DNA of 64,000 nt from Chenopodium formosanum (Eukaryota; Streptophyta; Magnoliopsida; Caryophyllales; Amaranthaceae), in contig CM044857.1 of NCBI GenBank assembly GCA_024500155.1, positions 49,486,001 to 49,550,000 of the forward strand, in the 5' to 3' direction. The notes beneath the pieces were generated by a model, which was not told where the DNA came from, ran no database searches, and saw nothing but the letters and a program-made list of their open reading frames with translations. Position 1 is the stretch's first letter. Each line of letters opens with the position of its first letter. Positions 23,554 to 33,390 of the stretch are shown one piece after another. Made by a program: the position numbers and the translations under genes.

Positions 23554-24579
23554 GATGGAGTTATTTTGATTTAGTTTAATTTTGTGGTTGCATTGCATGA
23601 ATAGAGAGACTAAAATAAGCTAGTACGTATCAATAATTCATGCATGGTTAATTACGAATTCTAGCTAATTATATTATATATATGAAGCTTTGATGTAATA
23701 TTATAATTACATACTTTAATTTTTAGCGTTTTTTGTTAAATTTATGGAAGGGGTTGGCGAGATAGATCGAGTTGATTAGCCAAATTAATTAGATTGTAAT
23801 TACTCTGATCTCATCATCGGACTTGATGACCATCTACTTGCAAAAATATTTGTGTATTTTTTCCCTAGAAATCACGGAAAGTTTAATCTTTCTTTTAAGC
23901 TTGTCAATTATTTTTTTTTTTTAATTCATTTATTATAAGAAATTATTGTAACAATTGGTGATGATGAGTGGATTTTAATTTATGTAAGCTTAATGAATTA
24001 AATTAACAAAAAATGATACCATAATAAGTATAGTGTACTACGGAATAGTGCACAGTGTATAATCTGTAGTGGTGCACGATATATATATTTCATAGTATAG
24101 CACAATTGGCCAATTCGGGTAAAATCTAAGAAGAATGTACGAAGTATAACTAAATGTATCTACTAAATGTATCTAATTGTATAGTTGATCATCTTGTGTT
24201 GAATGCTCACTCTTTACTTTGCTTGGAGAATAAAGGAGGAGTTGAGTTGGAGTAATTCTTTGATTTGGGGTGTTTGTTGCACTTTAAAGTTAAAACATAA
24301 AACATGTATAGTTTGTATACCAACTACTTGAAACAGGAGATTTAATATATTTGGATATAGCCTAACTAAGCTTTTTTTTTTTTTTTTTTTAAATAAACAT
24401 CTTTGGGCTTGACTGCTATGATTACTGCATAATAACTTTGGGCTTGAAACATTGGTATCTGTTTTTACCATTGTTAAATCTAATAGTTGCACATCATAAT
24501 CTTGTCACGTGTCTCTATATTTAATAGTATAGATCCTTTTTTATTTTTATTTTTTTGGAACAAACAATATAATATACTA

Positions 24580-24908
24580 CTCCCACCGTGTTTTTTTAAG
24601 TGTTACAATTTGACCGGTACATAGTTTTAGGCAATTTAATTGACTTAAATAACATACTTCGTAAGAGCTAAGTGAGGTAGTTGGAGTATTAAAAAATTGT
24701 AAAAGAAAGATAGTGAGGTTAATAGTTTATTGAAAAGTAATTAATGTGAGAGGAAAGATATAATAAAAAAGTAGTAGTGGGTTTGAATGGAGACCATGAG
24801 AGAAGAGAGATATAATATTATGTAGTTTTTTGCCAAAAAATAAAGTGTAACACTTATAAAAATATGGCCGAATTTAATAAGTGTAACACTTAAAAAACAC
24901 GGAGGGAG
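24580..24908. mobile_element. Stowaway-like MITE, 329 bp
   Basis: Left end CTCCCACCGTGTTTTTTTAA and right end TTAAAAAACACGGAGGGAG are inverted, continuing into AGTGTTAC/GTAACACT. TA is duplicated at 24578-24579 and 24909-24910. Confidence 0.85.
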
Positions 24909-25504
24909 TACTTTGGTATTAATCTAACCATCATTTCAATAAGACACTGCACCTTATGTAAATAAAGTGAGTTTAAAAATATGTACTTTGTATGTATAAT
25001 AAATCTATAGGCTATAGTGACTATGTTTAGGTTTTATGGTTGCATGCATATATCAAAACTCATGATCACTCAATAATCTTAAAACAAGCCCACTAGTTCA
25101 TTCAACTTCTTTCATTTGACTCGAAAAGCTCTTTAATAATAAAACGATCAAAGAAGATAAGTAAAATGAGACCGAGTGAGTATTTAAAGGACGTTGTTTG
25201 TATGTTCAAAGAATGTTGCCGGCCAGAAGGTAAAAGCTTACGTGGTAGGCAAGTGTTGGCTCGGAAAATCTTGAAAGTAAGCCTCCAAATTCCAAGACGA
25301 CGGCCCACACCCAAGCAACGCGTACGTGGGCCGCAAGCCTTATACAGCTGGCTTTGCTGTTTATGTCCTACTAAAAAAGTCAAGGCCTTCACTCAACGTG
25401 CATGATGTCTCCCTTGACTTCCTCAACATTCCTTTACTACTCGCTTCATCTTTGGCCAGTTCTCCGTGTATCGCACGCGCTCTGTGACAAAAACAATGCA
25501 TGAA

Positions 25505-25635
25505 TAAAGATGGGCAACGGGCCGTGTCGTGCCGCCGCGTGCCGTGCCTAAATTTGGCACACCCCAGCCCACGGCACGGCACGGCCCACGTGCCTGGCGG
25601 GCCGTGTCGTGTCGGGCCGCGGGCCAGACCGTGCC

Positions 25636-25676
<41 letters not shown>

Positions 25677-26078
25677 GTAAATTAAAAACGATATATATAT
25701 ATTTTAGTACAACTTAATTTTATATAAATAATGTTATTAATTTATGTTTATGTTAATGTTAATATATTTTGTTTTGAACAACTTTATTTTAATTAAGGTT
25801 ATATAAATTATTTATCTAATTATGTTTAAGTTTATATAAATAATTCTATTAATTTAGCAAAAAAAAACAACAATACATATAATAAAAAAAAATTATGAGT
25901 GTCGTGCCGGACCGTGCCCGGCCGTGCCACGTGCCGTGCTGACCCACGGGCTGGCCACCGTACCGCCCGCCGTGCCTCGTGCCGATTTCCAGATTTTTGT
26001 TCACGGCACGGCCAAAGGCCCACAGGTGGGCCGCCGTGCCGTGCCGGTCCGTGCCGGCACGGCCCGTGCCCATCTTTA
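25505..26078. mobile_element. hAT-type non-autonomous element with GGCACGGC arrays, 574 bp
   Basis: Inverted ends TAAAGATGGGCAACGGGCC and GGCCCGTGCCCATCTTTA are flanked by the exact 8-bp duplication TGCATGAA (25497-25504, 26079-26086). Each GC-rich arm (about 130 and 180 bp) is a dense array of GGCACGGC/GCCGTGCC. The centre is AT-rich with a poly-T of about 40. No transposase. The GC content contrasts sharply with the surroundings. Confidence 0.9.
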
Positions 26079-26209
26079 TGCATGAATGTGCAAGTTAATG
26101 CAAGAACGCAATCTAATTTGTATATTTTAGTGTTAATGACATAAATACGCATAAAACGGTGTAATTTAATATTAATTACTCCAAATAGATTTTTTACAAA
26201 TTTTTATAT

Positions 26210-26576
26210 GCGGTCTGTCGTACCGTACGGCAGGGGTTATTTGAGTTTCTCAGTTAGGGGTTACTTGAGTTTTCGAGATTACTTGATTTTCTCGGTCATG
26301 GGTTACCTGAGTTTTCCGGGGTTACTTGAGTTTCTCGATCAGGGGTTACTCGAGTTGTCGGGGTTATTTGAGTTTCTCCGACAAGGGCTACTCGAGTCAC
26401 AATTTTTTGCCCTGACTAAGTAACCCTTAACTGAGTGAACCGCTCGAGTAACCCCTATCCGAACCCCTCAAGTAACCCCTGACTGAAAAATTCAATTTAA
26501 GTAACCCTTGACTGAAAAACTCAAGTAACCCCTAACAAAAAAAACTCGGGTAACCCTGTCGCATGGTGTGACCTGC
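26210..26576. mobile_element. Foldback element built from GGGGTTACTTGAG repeats
   Basis: About eight imperfect units of GGGGTTACTTGAGTTTCTC run rightward from 26230. About six inverted units (CTCAAGTAACCCC) follow up to 26560, so the two halves can fold on each other. Outer ends GCGGTCTGTCGTACC and the inverted GGTGTGACCTGC are similar but imperfect. I find no convincing target duplication, so the superfamily is unknown. Confidence 0.6.
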
Positions 26577-27090
26577 TGCACCAAAAAATTGTTGTAATTT
26601 TTTTAATTATAACCTGTATTTTTGTAAGAAGACTTTAAATTAGTATAATAAATTGAAGGGTAATTATATATAGGGTTACAAATAAATTTCATCTTTATTA
26701 AATTGATGATACCCAATATTGATTTAAAAATGCATCGAAGCTGTATGTAGGCTCATAAACTGTCACTAATACATGCGAGGAGATGTGATAATTGTTTGGT
26801 ACGACATATATGCATCATACATGATGCATCTCATTCGTCCTTAATTAAATAAGCCGCAGTCAAAGATGATATAAGAATGATAATCACCTTTTGATAATTA
26901 ATTAAAATATAACTGACCTATGTTATAATTCAGTTAGAGATCCAACCCACCGGCAAAAACAATGCTACTTTCTTATCACACTTAAACAAAAGGATCTAAT
27001 CTAATCGACTACTACCCTTCTTCTCATTTTAGTTCAAATCTTCAATCACATACTACTTTCATTAATTGTTTTAGGACCCACTCTTTTGTA

Positions 27091-27334
27091 CTTTCTCTGT
27101 TTTTTTTATAATTGTAACACTTCTTATCGACGCATATTTCGAATCGTTAATATCTTTAATTACCAATATGTAAAAATTACAAACATTTAATATTGAAATT
27201 GTATAAATCGAGACGAATTTAACAAAATCCCACACTATATTTTAACTTAAATATAAATCGTCAAAGTTAATAAAAGTAAAACACATAAATAATGTAGAAG
27301 TTAAATAATTACAACTATAAAAAAACAGAGAAAG
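27091..27334. mobile_element. Stowaway-like MITE, worn, 244 bp
   Basis: CTTTCTCTGTTTTTTTTATA at left and TATAAAAAAACAGAGAAAG at right are inverted and continue into ATTGTAAC/ATTACAAC. TA precedes the left end; the right copy is changed to CA. Confidence 0.65.
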
Positions 27335-27974
27335 CACGTTCGCTATCCTGTATCTTCACAGCAGCCATAAGAAACATCTACGAAAAGCATATATTCATAA
27401 ATAATTGGATGCGATTTGTGATACCATAACATTGACAGAAAGTTCTAGCAAATATTATGAGAAAAAGGGAGTGTGTTACAACATATACATCACTTTTGCT
27501 CTTTCTATTTTTTTTTTTTTTTTTTTTAGTGACTTGATCCATTGAAAATCTTTATTTGGTGATTACAACCGTACAAGGCCCATCTAGCTAATAAAGTTTT
27601 TTATGCGGCCAATTTTAATTTTAAACATTATATAATCGTCATATAGGAAGGTGTATGCTCAGCTCTTTTCTTTCTATTAAGATTATTTCATTTAATCAAT
27701 TTTTATGAGAGCTTTTTAGATTAAATGGGTTGATTTTAATGAAAGAAGTAATATAATAGTGATAATTTTTTCCTAAACCAAAATGAGGTGATTGAATATT
27801 ATTCAACCCAAATCCTGATTTGCTTAACTTTCTTCATCACTGATCAAATTAAAAAAGCTCATTAAAAAAAATGAGCTTCTAATTTCACTTGTTAAGAAGC
27901 ACTCCCTCATCTTCAATACACTTTGTATATGTATATATATATGTATATCGATCCCCTTTAGTAACATGTATGTT

Positions 27975-29414
27975 TAGTGCTATCAAATTTCAAACCGAAA
28001 CCGTTTAACTGCCCGAAACCGACCGACCCAAATGAGAACCGAACCGGTTAAAAACCGATTTTTTTGAAACCGAAAACCGACCCGAACCGTATTTTAGTAA
28101 ACCCGAAACCGAATCGACCCGAATAATGTTAAACCGTATAAGAACCGAACCCGTTAACAAACCGAACCAAATATAAACCGAATTGAAAGAAAACAGAACC
28201 GAAAAAGAACCAAACCGTATCTAACCCGAAATCGGTTCCAACCCGAAACCGTTTAAACTGGCAAAAAAGCCGCTTACACCGAACCGTTAGCAAATTGCTA
28301 CCCGTTTGCACCGAACCATTTAAAAACCGAACTGTTTGTAAACCGAACTAGTTATAAACCGAACCGTTTATGAACCAAACCGCTTTTAAATCGAACCGTT
28401 TACAAACTTTTTTATATAATTAAATGGATTTTTTTTACTGGAATATAATTAAATGGATTAAATATTAGAAATCTTAGAATATTTTTTTTAAAATAGCAAG
28501 GCAAATCATTCATTAAGGATAATCAGTGTTCACAACACAAGAGCAAAACAAGCAGGCTCAGGCCCTGCCTCAAACTATTAGCAACACTACTGCCTCTAGT
28601 CATGTATATAAATGATTAAATAAGAAGCATATAATAACCTAATTGTAAACACAATAATACATTAATACATTAACTCTTATAATCTACTTCGTAATAAACT
28701 AGTAAGATCAGTATGACTAAACTTGAAACAGAACATAATATGTATTTATAAAATCAATGAGAATTTGTTTATAATATGATGCCTAAATAATAAATATGAA
28801 ATGATTCGCGACTTTATATAAAACTTGTGAACGCAAAAGGTTAGCAATTACTATCAAATTTCAAACCAAACCATTTAACTGCCCGAATCCAAACAACTCG
28901 ATAAACAATTTATTTTTTGAAACCGAAAACCGACCCGAACCGTAATTTAGTAAACTTGAAATGGAACTGATATGAATAACGTTAAAGTGGTTAAACCATC
29001 GAAGAACCGAACCAGTTATAAACTGTACCGAAAAAGAACCGAACCAGTTAAAAACTGAACCGAAAAAGAACCAAACCAGTTATAAACTGAACCAAAAAAG
29101 AACCGAACTGTTTCTAACCCGAAACCGTTTCCAACCCGAAATTGTTTGAACCGGGATAAAAACCGTTTACACCGCACCGTTAACAAACCGCAACCCGTCT
29201 GCACCGAACTGTTTACTACCCGGACTGTTTACAACCCGAACCGAATTAAAACCGCTTAAGAATAAACCGAAACCGAATCGAACCGATAACTATTTAAACC
29301 GAACCAAAACCGACCCGTGAGACAATTAAACCGATTCCAAACCGACCCGATAGAATACCGAACCGATTTCAAACCGAATCGAAACCGAACTGTCAAACCG
29401 TTTTGACAGTGCTA
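27975..29414. mobile_element. hAT-type non-autonomous element with AACCGAACCG arrays, 1440 bp, probably composite
   Basis: Ends TAGTGCTATCAAA and TTTTGACAGTGCTA are imperfect inverted repeats within an exact 8-bp duplication, TGTATGTT (27967-27974, 29415-29422). The flanks of the element consist of AACCG/CCGAACCG motif arrays. The left-end sequence CTATCAAATTTCAAACC recurs inside at about 28850, so a second copy or a partial duplication lies within. About 28430-28845 is unrelated AT-rich DNA. No transposase. Confidence 0.8.
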
Positions 29415-29484
29415 TGTATGTTTAAAATAACAATACACCAATACTTGTTATATATAGAGTTGTATATTTGGTATCGATGAAATA

Positions 29485-29686
29485 CTTCCTCCGTTTCCAT
29501 TTAGTTGACGTGTTTGATTTAGGCACATATATTAAGGAGAGGAGAGAGAGTGAGAGAGAATGATAAAGCAAGTGGGGTAACTTGTAAATGCAAGGTAAAA
29601 AACTTACTCCAAAAGGAAACGTGTCAACTAAAAAAAAAAATTCCTAAAAAGGAATACGTGTCAACTAAAAAAAAAAACGGAGGTAG
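29485..29686. mobile_element. Stowaway-like MITE, 202 bp
   Basis: Left CTTCCTCCGTTTCCATTTAG and the inverted right end TAGTTGACACG...CGGAGGTAG pair through TTAGTTGACACG-type sequence. TA is duplicated at 29483-29484 and 29687-29688. An extra copy of GTGTCAACTAAAA lies just inside the right end. Confidence 0.75.
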
Positions 29687-30169
29687 TAACTAATACAAAG
29701 CTTTAAGTATATCACAACTTGTAGTCTTGTACTAAATAAAGATTAATATGCATGATCTACGACACTGCAAGGATTAGCAAGGGTTACATATTACAATTCA
29801 ACTTATTAATTAGAAATTAATATCATCTACTTGTACAACATTGTAGGGTGAAATCGTATACTACATACGAAAAATTACTCATTATCTAAGATAAGAGACG
29901 AAATTATACAAAGATATTGATAGTATGTATTATCATTAATTCGTTGAACAAATAATAAACTACCAGATACATACTGATAGGGTCGAAAGAATATCATCAT
30001 ATACTTGTAGTAGTAGTAGACTAGTATGTAGTATATACTACCCCCGTTAACGGTTATTTGCAACAAAGGGGGTAGTACGGACTCCTAGGCAAAACTTTTA
30101 GAGGATGATTAATGAAAATAAGGGCACTTGGTTAAGTAATAATCCTACCTAAAAAAAAAACAATTAAAC

Positions 30170-30660
30170 AAAACCCATTAACACCGAAACCCAGAACCAG
30201 TATCACCACCAAAATCACCGACAACCACCAGTACCACCACCAAAATCACCGACAACCACCAAGCCCACCAACACTCAGAACCTAAAACCACTACCAAAAC
30301 CACCGAATCCCAACCATGAACCCAGCCAAAACCACCGAAACCCAACCACGAACCCAACAAACCACCCACGAACCCAGCAAATTAAACCACCACGAAACCC
30401 AATTAAATCGAAACCACCACAATTTGAATTACTCTCAATTTAGCCACCACCACAAACCACCCATGCCACCCACATGAAATCAAACCCACGACTACCCATG
30501 AAACCAGACCCACAACCACGAAGATCCATCCCCACGAAAGTCATGCCACCCCCACGAACCAGATCTGAAACCCCTAAAACCACCCCATGAACTCGGACGA
30601 CGAACCCATATCCACGAACTCGAACCCACAACCAAACGAACCCAAACCCAAATCGCAAGA
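30170..30660. repeat. C/A-rich low-complexity stretch
   Basis: Strongly strand-biased: the plus strand is almost all A and C with ACCACCA, CCCACGAACC and AACCCA motifs. Frames translate to Pro/Asn/Thr-rich (plus) or Gly/Trp/Val-rich (minus) strings with no family match. The origin is unclear; it may be a decayed transposon arm. Confidence 0.5.
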
Positions 30661-30875
30661 GGAGAGAGAAGGAGGAAGATGAACCAAAATGTAGGATTAG
30701 GGTAAAAATTCTGGAGATTTCAATTGAAGAAAAGTTAGGGAGATAATGATTTTGATGAAGATGAATGATTTTTGGTGAAAATGATTACAATAATCAGATT
30801 CATTAAGTTGTTAAATTAGATGTCTAAATTGTTTAAGTAGGAATAATATGGTCATTTAGTTGGCAAAAAGTCCCT

Positions 30876-31245
30876 TAGGGCGTGTTCGGCAAAATATAGC
30901 TGTAGAGGTAGCTGTTAGCTGTGCTGGTGGCTGTTAGCTGTATATGAAGCTGTTAGCTGTCAACTAGCTGTTAGCTGTGAAAATAAATAATTTAGTATGA
31001 GTGTTTGGTAAACTAGCTGTGAACTGTAAAATTCTAAAAAAAATAGAAGAAAATTCAACAGCTACTTAGCTTTTCACAAAAGTTAATAATGTTAACTTTT
31101 CACAAAAGCTACTTCAATCACTGAACTCTACCCCCACCACTACATTCCCAAACACTCATAATTTTTTCTATGTAGTGGTTTGAATAAGTCAAACCACTAA
31201 AAGCTACCTAAAAGCTACCCAAAAGCTAGTGCCGAACACGCCCTA
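30876..31245. mobile_element. TIR element with AGCTGTTAGCTGT repeats, 370 bp
   Basis: Ends TAGGGCGTGTTCGGCA and GTGCCGAACACGCCCTA form a 14-15-bp inverted repeat. The inside carries repeated GCTGTTAGCTGT at left and AAAGCTACC at right. Flanks AAAGTCCC and AAAGTGGA share only five bases, so a hAT-style duplication is suggested but not shown. Confidence 0.7.
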
Positions 31246-31756
31246 AAAGTGGAAAGAAAAAAAATTGTTGCATATAATAGATAGCAACCGAAAATGGCAA
31301 ATGTTGCAAATAACTGTTAGCAGATGTAGTATATTTAATTACTTACTAGTATTATGAATAAAAATTTGTTAAGTTGTCTCCTTTAATTTGTGACAATATA
31401 TTATAGTGCCCAACAAAGGCCGGTTGTGGCTAGTATGTAAAAGAAATGGGAACACAAAATCATGTGCCTAATTGGAGGAACTTCATCTAACTAATTTTAG
31501 CTACCAAATCCCAAATATTTGAACAAACAATAATATCATATTATACCCTTGTTGCGCAAGTCACCTTCACTACATACTAGTCAAACTACGGCGCGTGTGA
31601 AGCGCGTGATCTCTATTTTTTGCTATTTTTTTTTTCTGAATTTTCCACCCTTTTAATATATACCTCCTTTTTTTAAGCCTTGCTTATGACTTTATCATCT
31701 GTTTGACTTTGTCAAATTCATAAACCCCACACCAAACCCATCTCCACCTTCCTTTC

Positions 31757-31764
31757 ATATAAAA
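31757..31764 (+). promoter_or_regulatory. TATA box of the IDL gene
   Basis: ATATAAAA in the context TTCATATAAAACC, about 130 bases before the ATG at 31890, followed by a pyrimidine-rich leader. Inferred. Confidence 0.55.
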
Positions 31765-31889
31765 CCACCCTTATACCTCTTATTCATCTCTAAACTTCTT
31801 CTCTACACCAAATCTCTCAAGCTCTCTTCTCCATCATCATACTCGAAAACCCGAGAAGGCTGTCCTTCGATCTCGAGGATAACAATATA

Positions 31890-32150
31890 ATGACAAGGTC
31901 CAAGATTAATAAGCTTATTGCCAAATGGTTCATAATGGTTGTATTAACTTTCTTGATCGTTTCAAGCACGGCTTCTGCTAGAAACTTGCCGAGAAAACAC
32001 CGTGAAAACCCGAAACAAAACACGTTTCAGTCTACCGGAAGGCAAGCACCAACGACACAAGGACCCGGATCAGTGTTCTTCAATATGCTTCCTAGAGGTC
32101 CACCGGTGCCTTCTGCGCCTAGCAAAGGGACGAACCGGCTCAATAACTAG
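31890..32150 (+). CDS. IDA-like (IDL) secreted peptide precursor
   Basis: 86 residues, one exon. Residues 1-30 are a signal peptide (KWFIMVVLTFLIVSSTASA, cleavage likely after A30). A variable basic linker follows. The C-terminal part FFNMLPRGPPVPSAPSKGTN (63-82) matches the extended PIP motif of IDA/IDL peptides: Phe, LP-basic-G, P-I/V-P, S-A/G-PSK, and a final Asn. IDA-type peptides are released in the apoplast and bind HAESA-type receptor kinases, controlling organ abscission and lateral-root emergence; some IDLs act in stress. Two differences from the usual core are clear: only one proline before SAPSK, and KGTN in place of the usual KRHN. RLNN follows the core, so trimming would be needed. 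Secreted IDL assignment is good; activity on HAESA is uncertain. Confidence 0.8.
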   Translation: MTRSKINKLIAKWFIMVVLTFLIVSSTASARNLPRKHRENPKQNTFQSTGRQAPTTQGPGSVFFNMLPRGPPVPSAPSKGTNRLNN

Positions 32151-33046
32151 CACAACGCCGTTTCAAGCTAGGAGACTTTTTTGAGTTATTGACATTATTG
32201 TGTTCAAGCTGTCATGTAAATACGCGACGGGATACTGTAAGCAGATTTATTGATTCTTTTTGATTTTTTTTTCATTATTGGGTTCAAGATTTTGGTTGGT
32301 GAAAATTTTTGTTCACCCTTATATACTAGTCTAGGAATATCAATACTAGGCAAAAACAAGATATACATATATAGTAGATCGTTATATTATATTGTAAGAA
32401 TGTGTGCGTACGCATTATTGCGTAATTATATACAAGAATTTTTACTCGAATTATTATTGTACTTTTAAGGGTTTAACTTTTAATTTGTTCAAATTTGTTA
32501 GCATTCATAGATGTGAAAATGCAATTTACTTATATTCTCGATATAATTTACAAGATCCAAAACTCATGCGGATCACTGTAGCAATTGTAAGTTTTTCAAT
32601 TTTCGATTGTACGCGGTCTTCAAATTTCATTCCTTTTTTTTTTTTTTTTTGAAATTTATTTAAGTTTTATTTCATGTTTCTAATTACGCACCAAGTTGCA
32701 TTATTACTACCTCGGTTTCTTTGAATTTCTAGCCTTTTACTATAGATAGGTATTTTAATGTAATGTACAAAGGGTACCTTTTAAGATCATTTGCTTTAGA
32801 GCAGATGTGAAGAGGTTTTGTTTGTTCTAAGAAAGATAAATATTATAAGAGACATAGATTTTGCGTCAAAGATTCATAATTAAATTATCATGTAAAGTTG
32901 CTATTCAAATAAATAAATAAATAAATAAATTATCATGTAAAGTTTACCAATAAAGGAAAAATGATAAGCGTATAGAGCTTCATAGAATGGGTAGAATTTC
33001 ATGATTTAGGGACAAATATTGGATAATCACAAAGTATTGTGTAGAA

Positions 33047-33064
33047 CGGACTCACGTGAGTCCG
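33047..33064. repeat. Perfect 18-bp palindrome with CACGTG core
   Basis: CGGACTCACGTGAGTCCG is its own reverse complement. The half CGGACTCACGTGA recurs at about 33932 (CCGGACTCACGTGAAACGG), suggesting the two are terminal parts of one roughly 0.9-kb element enclosing the 24-bp array. Confidence 0.6.
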
Positions 33065-33079
33065 GTCATACAAACACTC

Positions 33080-33390
33080 AGAAATTAGATACATAATAGT
33101 CAGATTTTAAGTTATAAATATCAGATTTTAGATTAAAAGTGTCAGAAATAGGATAATAATGGTCAGATATTAGATAATAATTATCAGTTTTTAAATTTTA
33201 AATGTCAGATATTAGGTTTTGATTGTCAGAAATTAGATTATAATAGTCAGATATTAGATTATAGTTATCAGATATTAGATTAAAAATGTCAGAAATTAGA
33301 TTATTATAGTCAGATATTGGTTTATAAGTATCAGATATTAGACAATATTGATCAGATTTTATACAATATTGATTAGATATTAGACAATCC
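33080..33390. repeat. Imperfect tandem array, about 24-bp unit
   Basis: Repeats of TCAGATATTAGATTATAATAG-type sequence run for about 300 bp. The minus-strand frame reads as LISD-x4 repeats every eight residues. Units differ by several bases each. No coding role is apparent. Confidence 0.75.

Larger units (their letters stand above)
23554..31889. other. Transposon-rich intergenic region
   Basis: Holds the Stowaway (24580, 27091, 29485), hAT (25505, 27975), foldback (26210) and TIR (30876) elements listed separately, and a C/A-rich low-complexity stretch at about 30170-30660. Frames in the GC-rich parts translate to low-complexity Arg/Pro/Gly strings and are products of repeats. No gene recognised. 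Confidence 0.5.

Noticed and set aside
25166..25405. Possible 79-residue Arg/Cys-rich protein
   Set aside because: No recognised family, no promoter signal and no signal peptide; composition follows a locally GC-richer patch next to a transposon.
25500..26152. Several overlapping frames in the GC-rich block
   Set aside because: They translate the GGCACGGC array of a hAT element and its poly-T core, giving low-complexity strings in every frame.
30178..30658. Gly/Trp/Val-rich minus-strand frames suggesting a glycine-rich protein
   Set aside because: Caused by the A/C-only composition of the plus strand; no signal peptide followed by regular repeats and no promoter.
31579..31610. Possible second Helitron end (CTAGT with a GCGCG-rich segment on the minus strand)
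   Set aside because: The stem is only about four pairs and no matching 5' end was found.
33080..33390. Regularly spaced repeats that could suggest a CRISPR array
   Set aside because: Units are contiguous and imperfect, without unique spacers, in a plant nuclear context; a simple tandem array.
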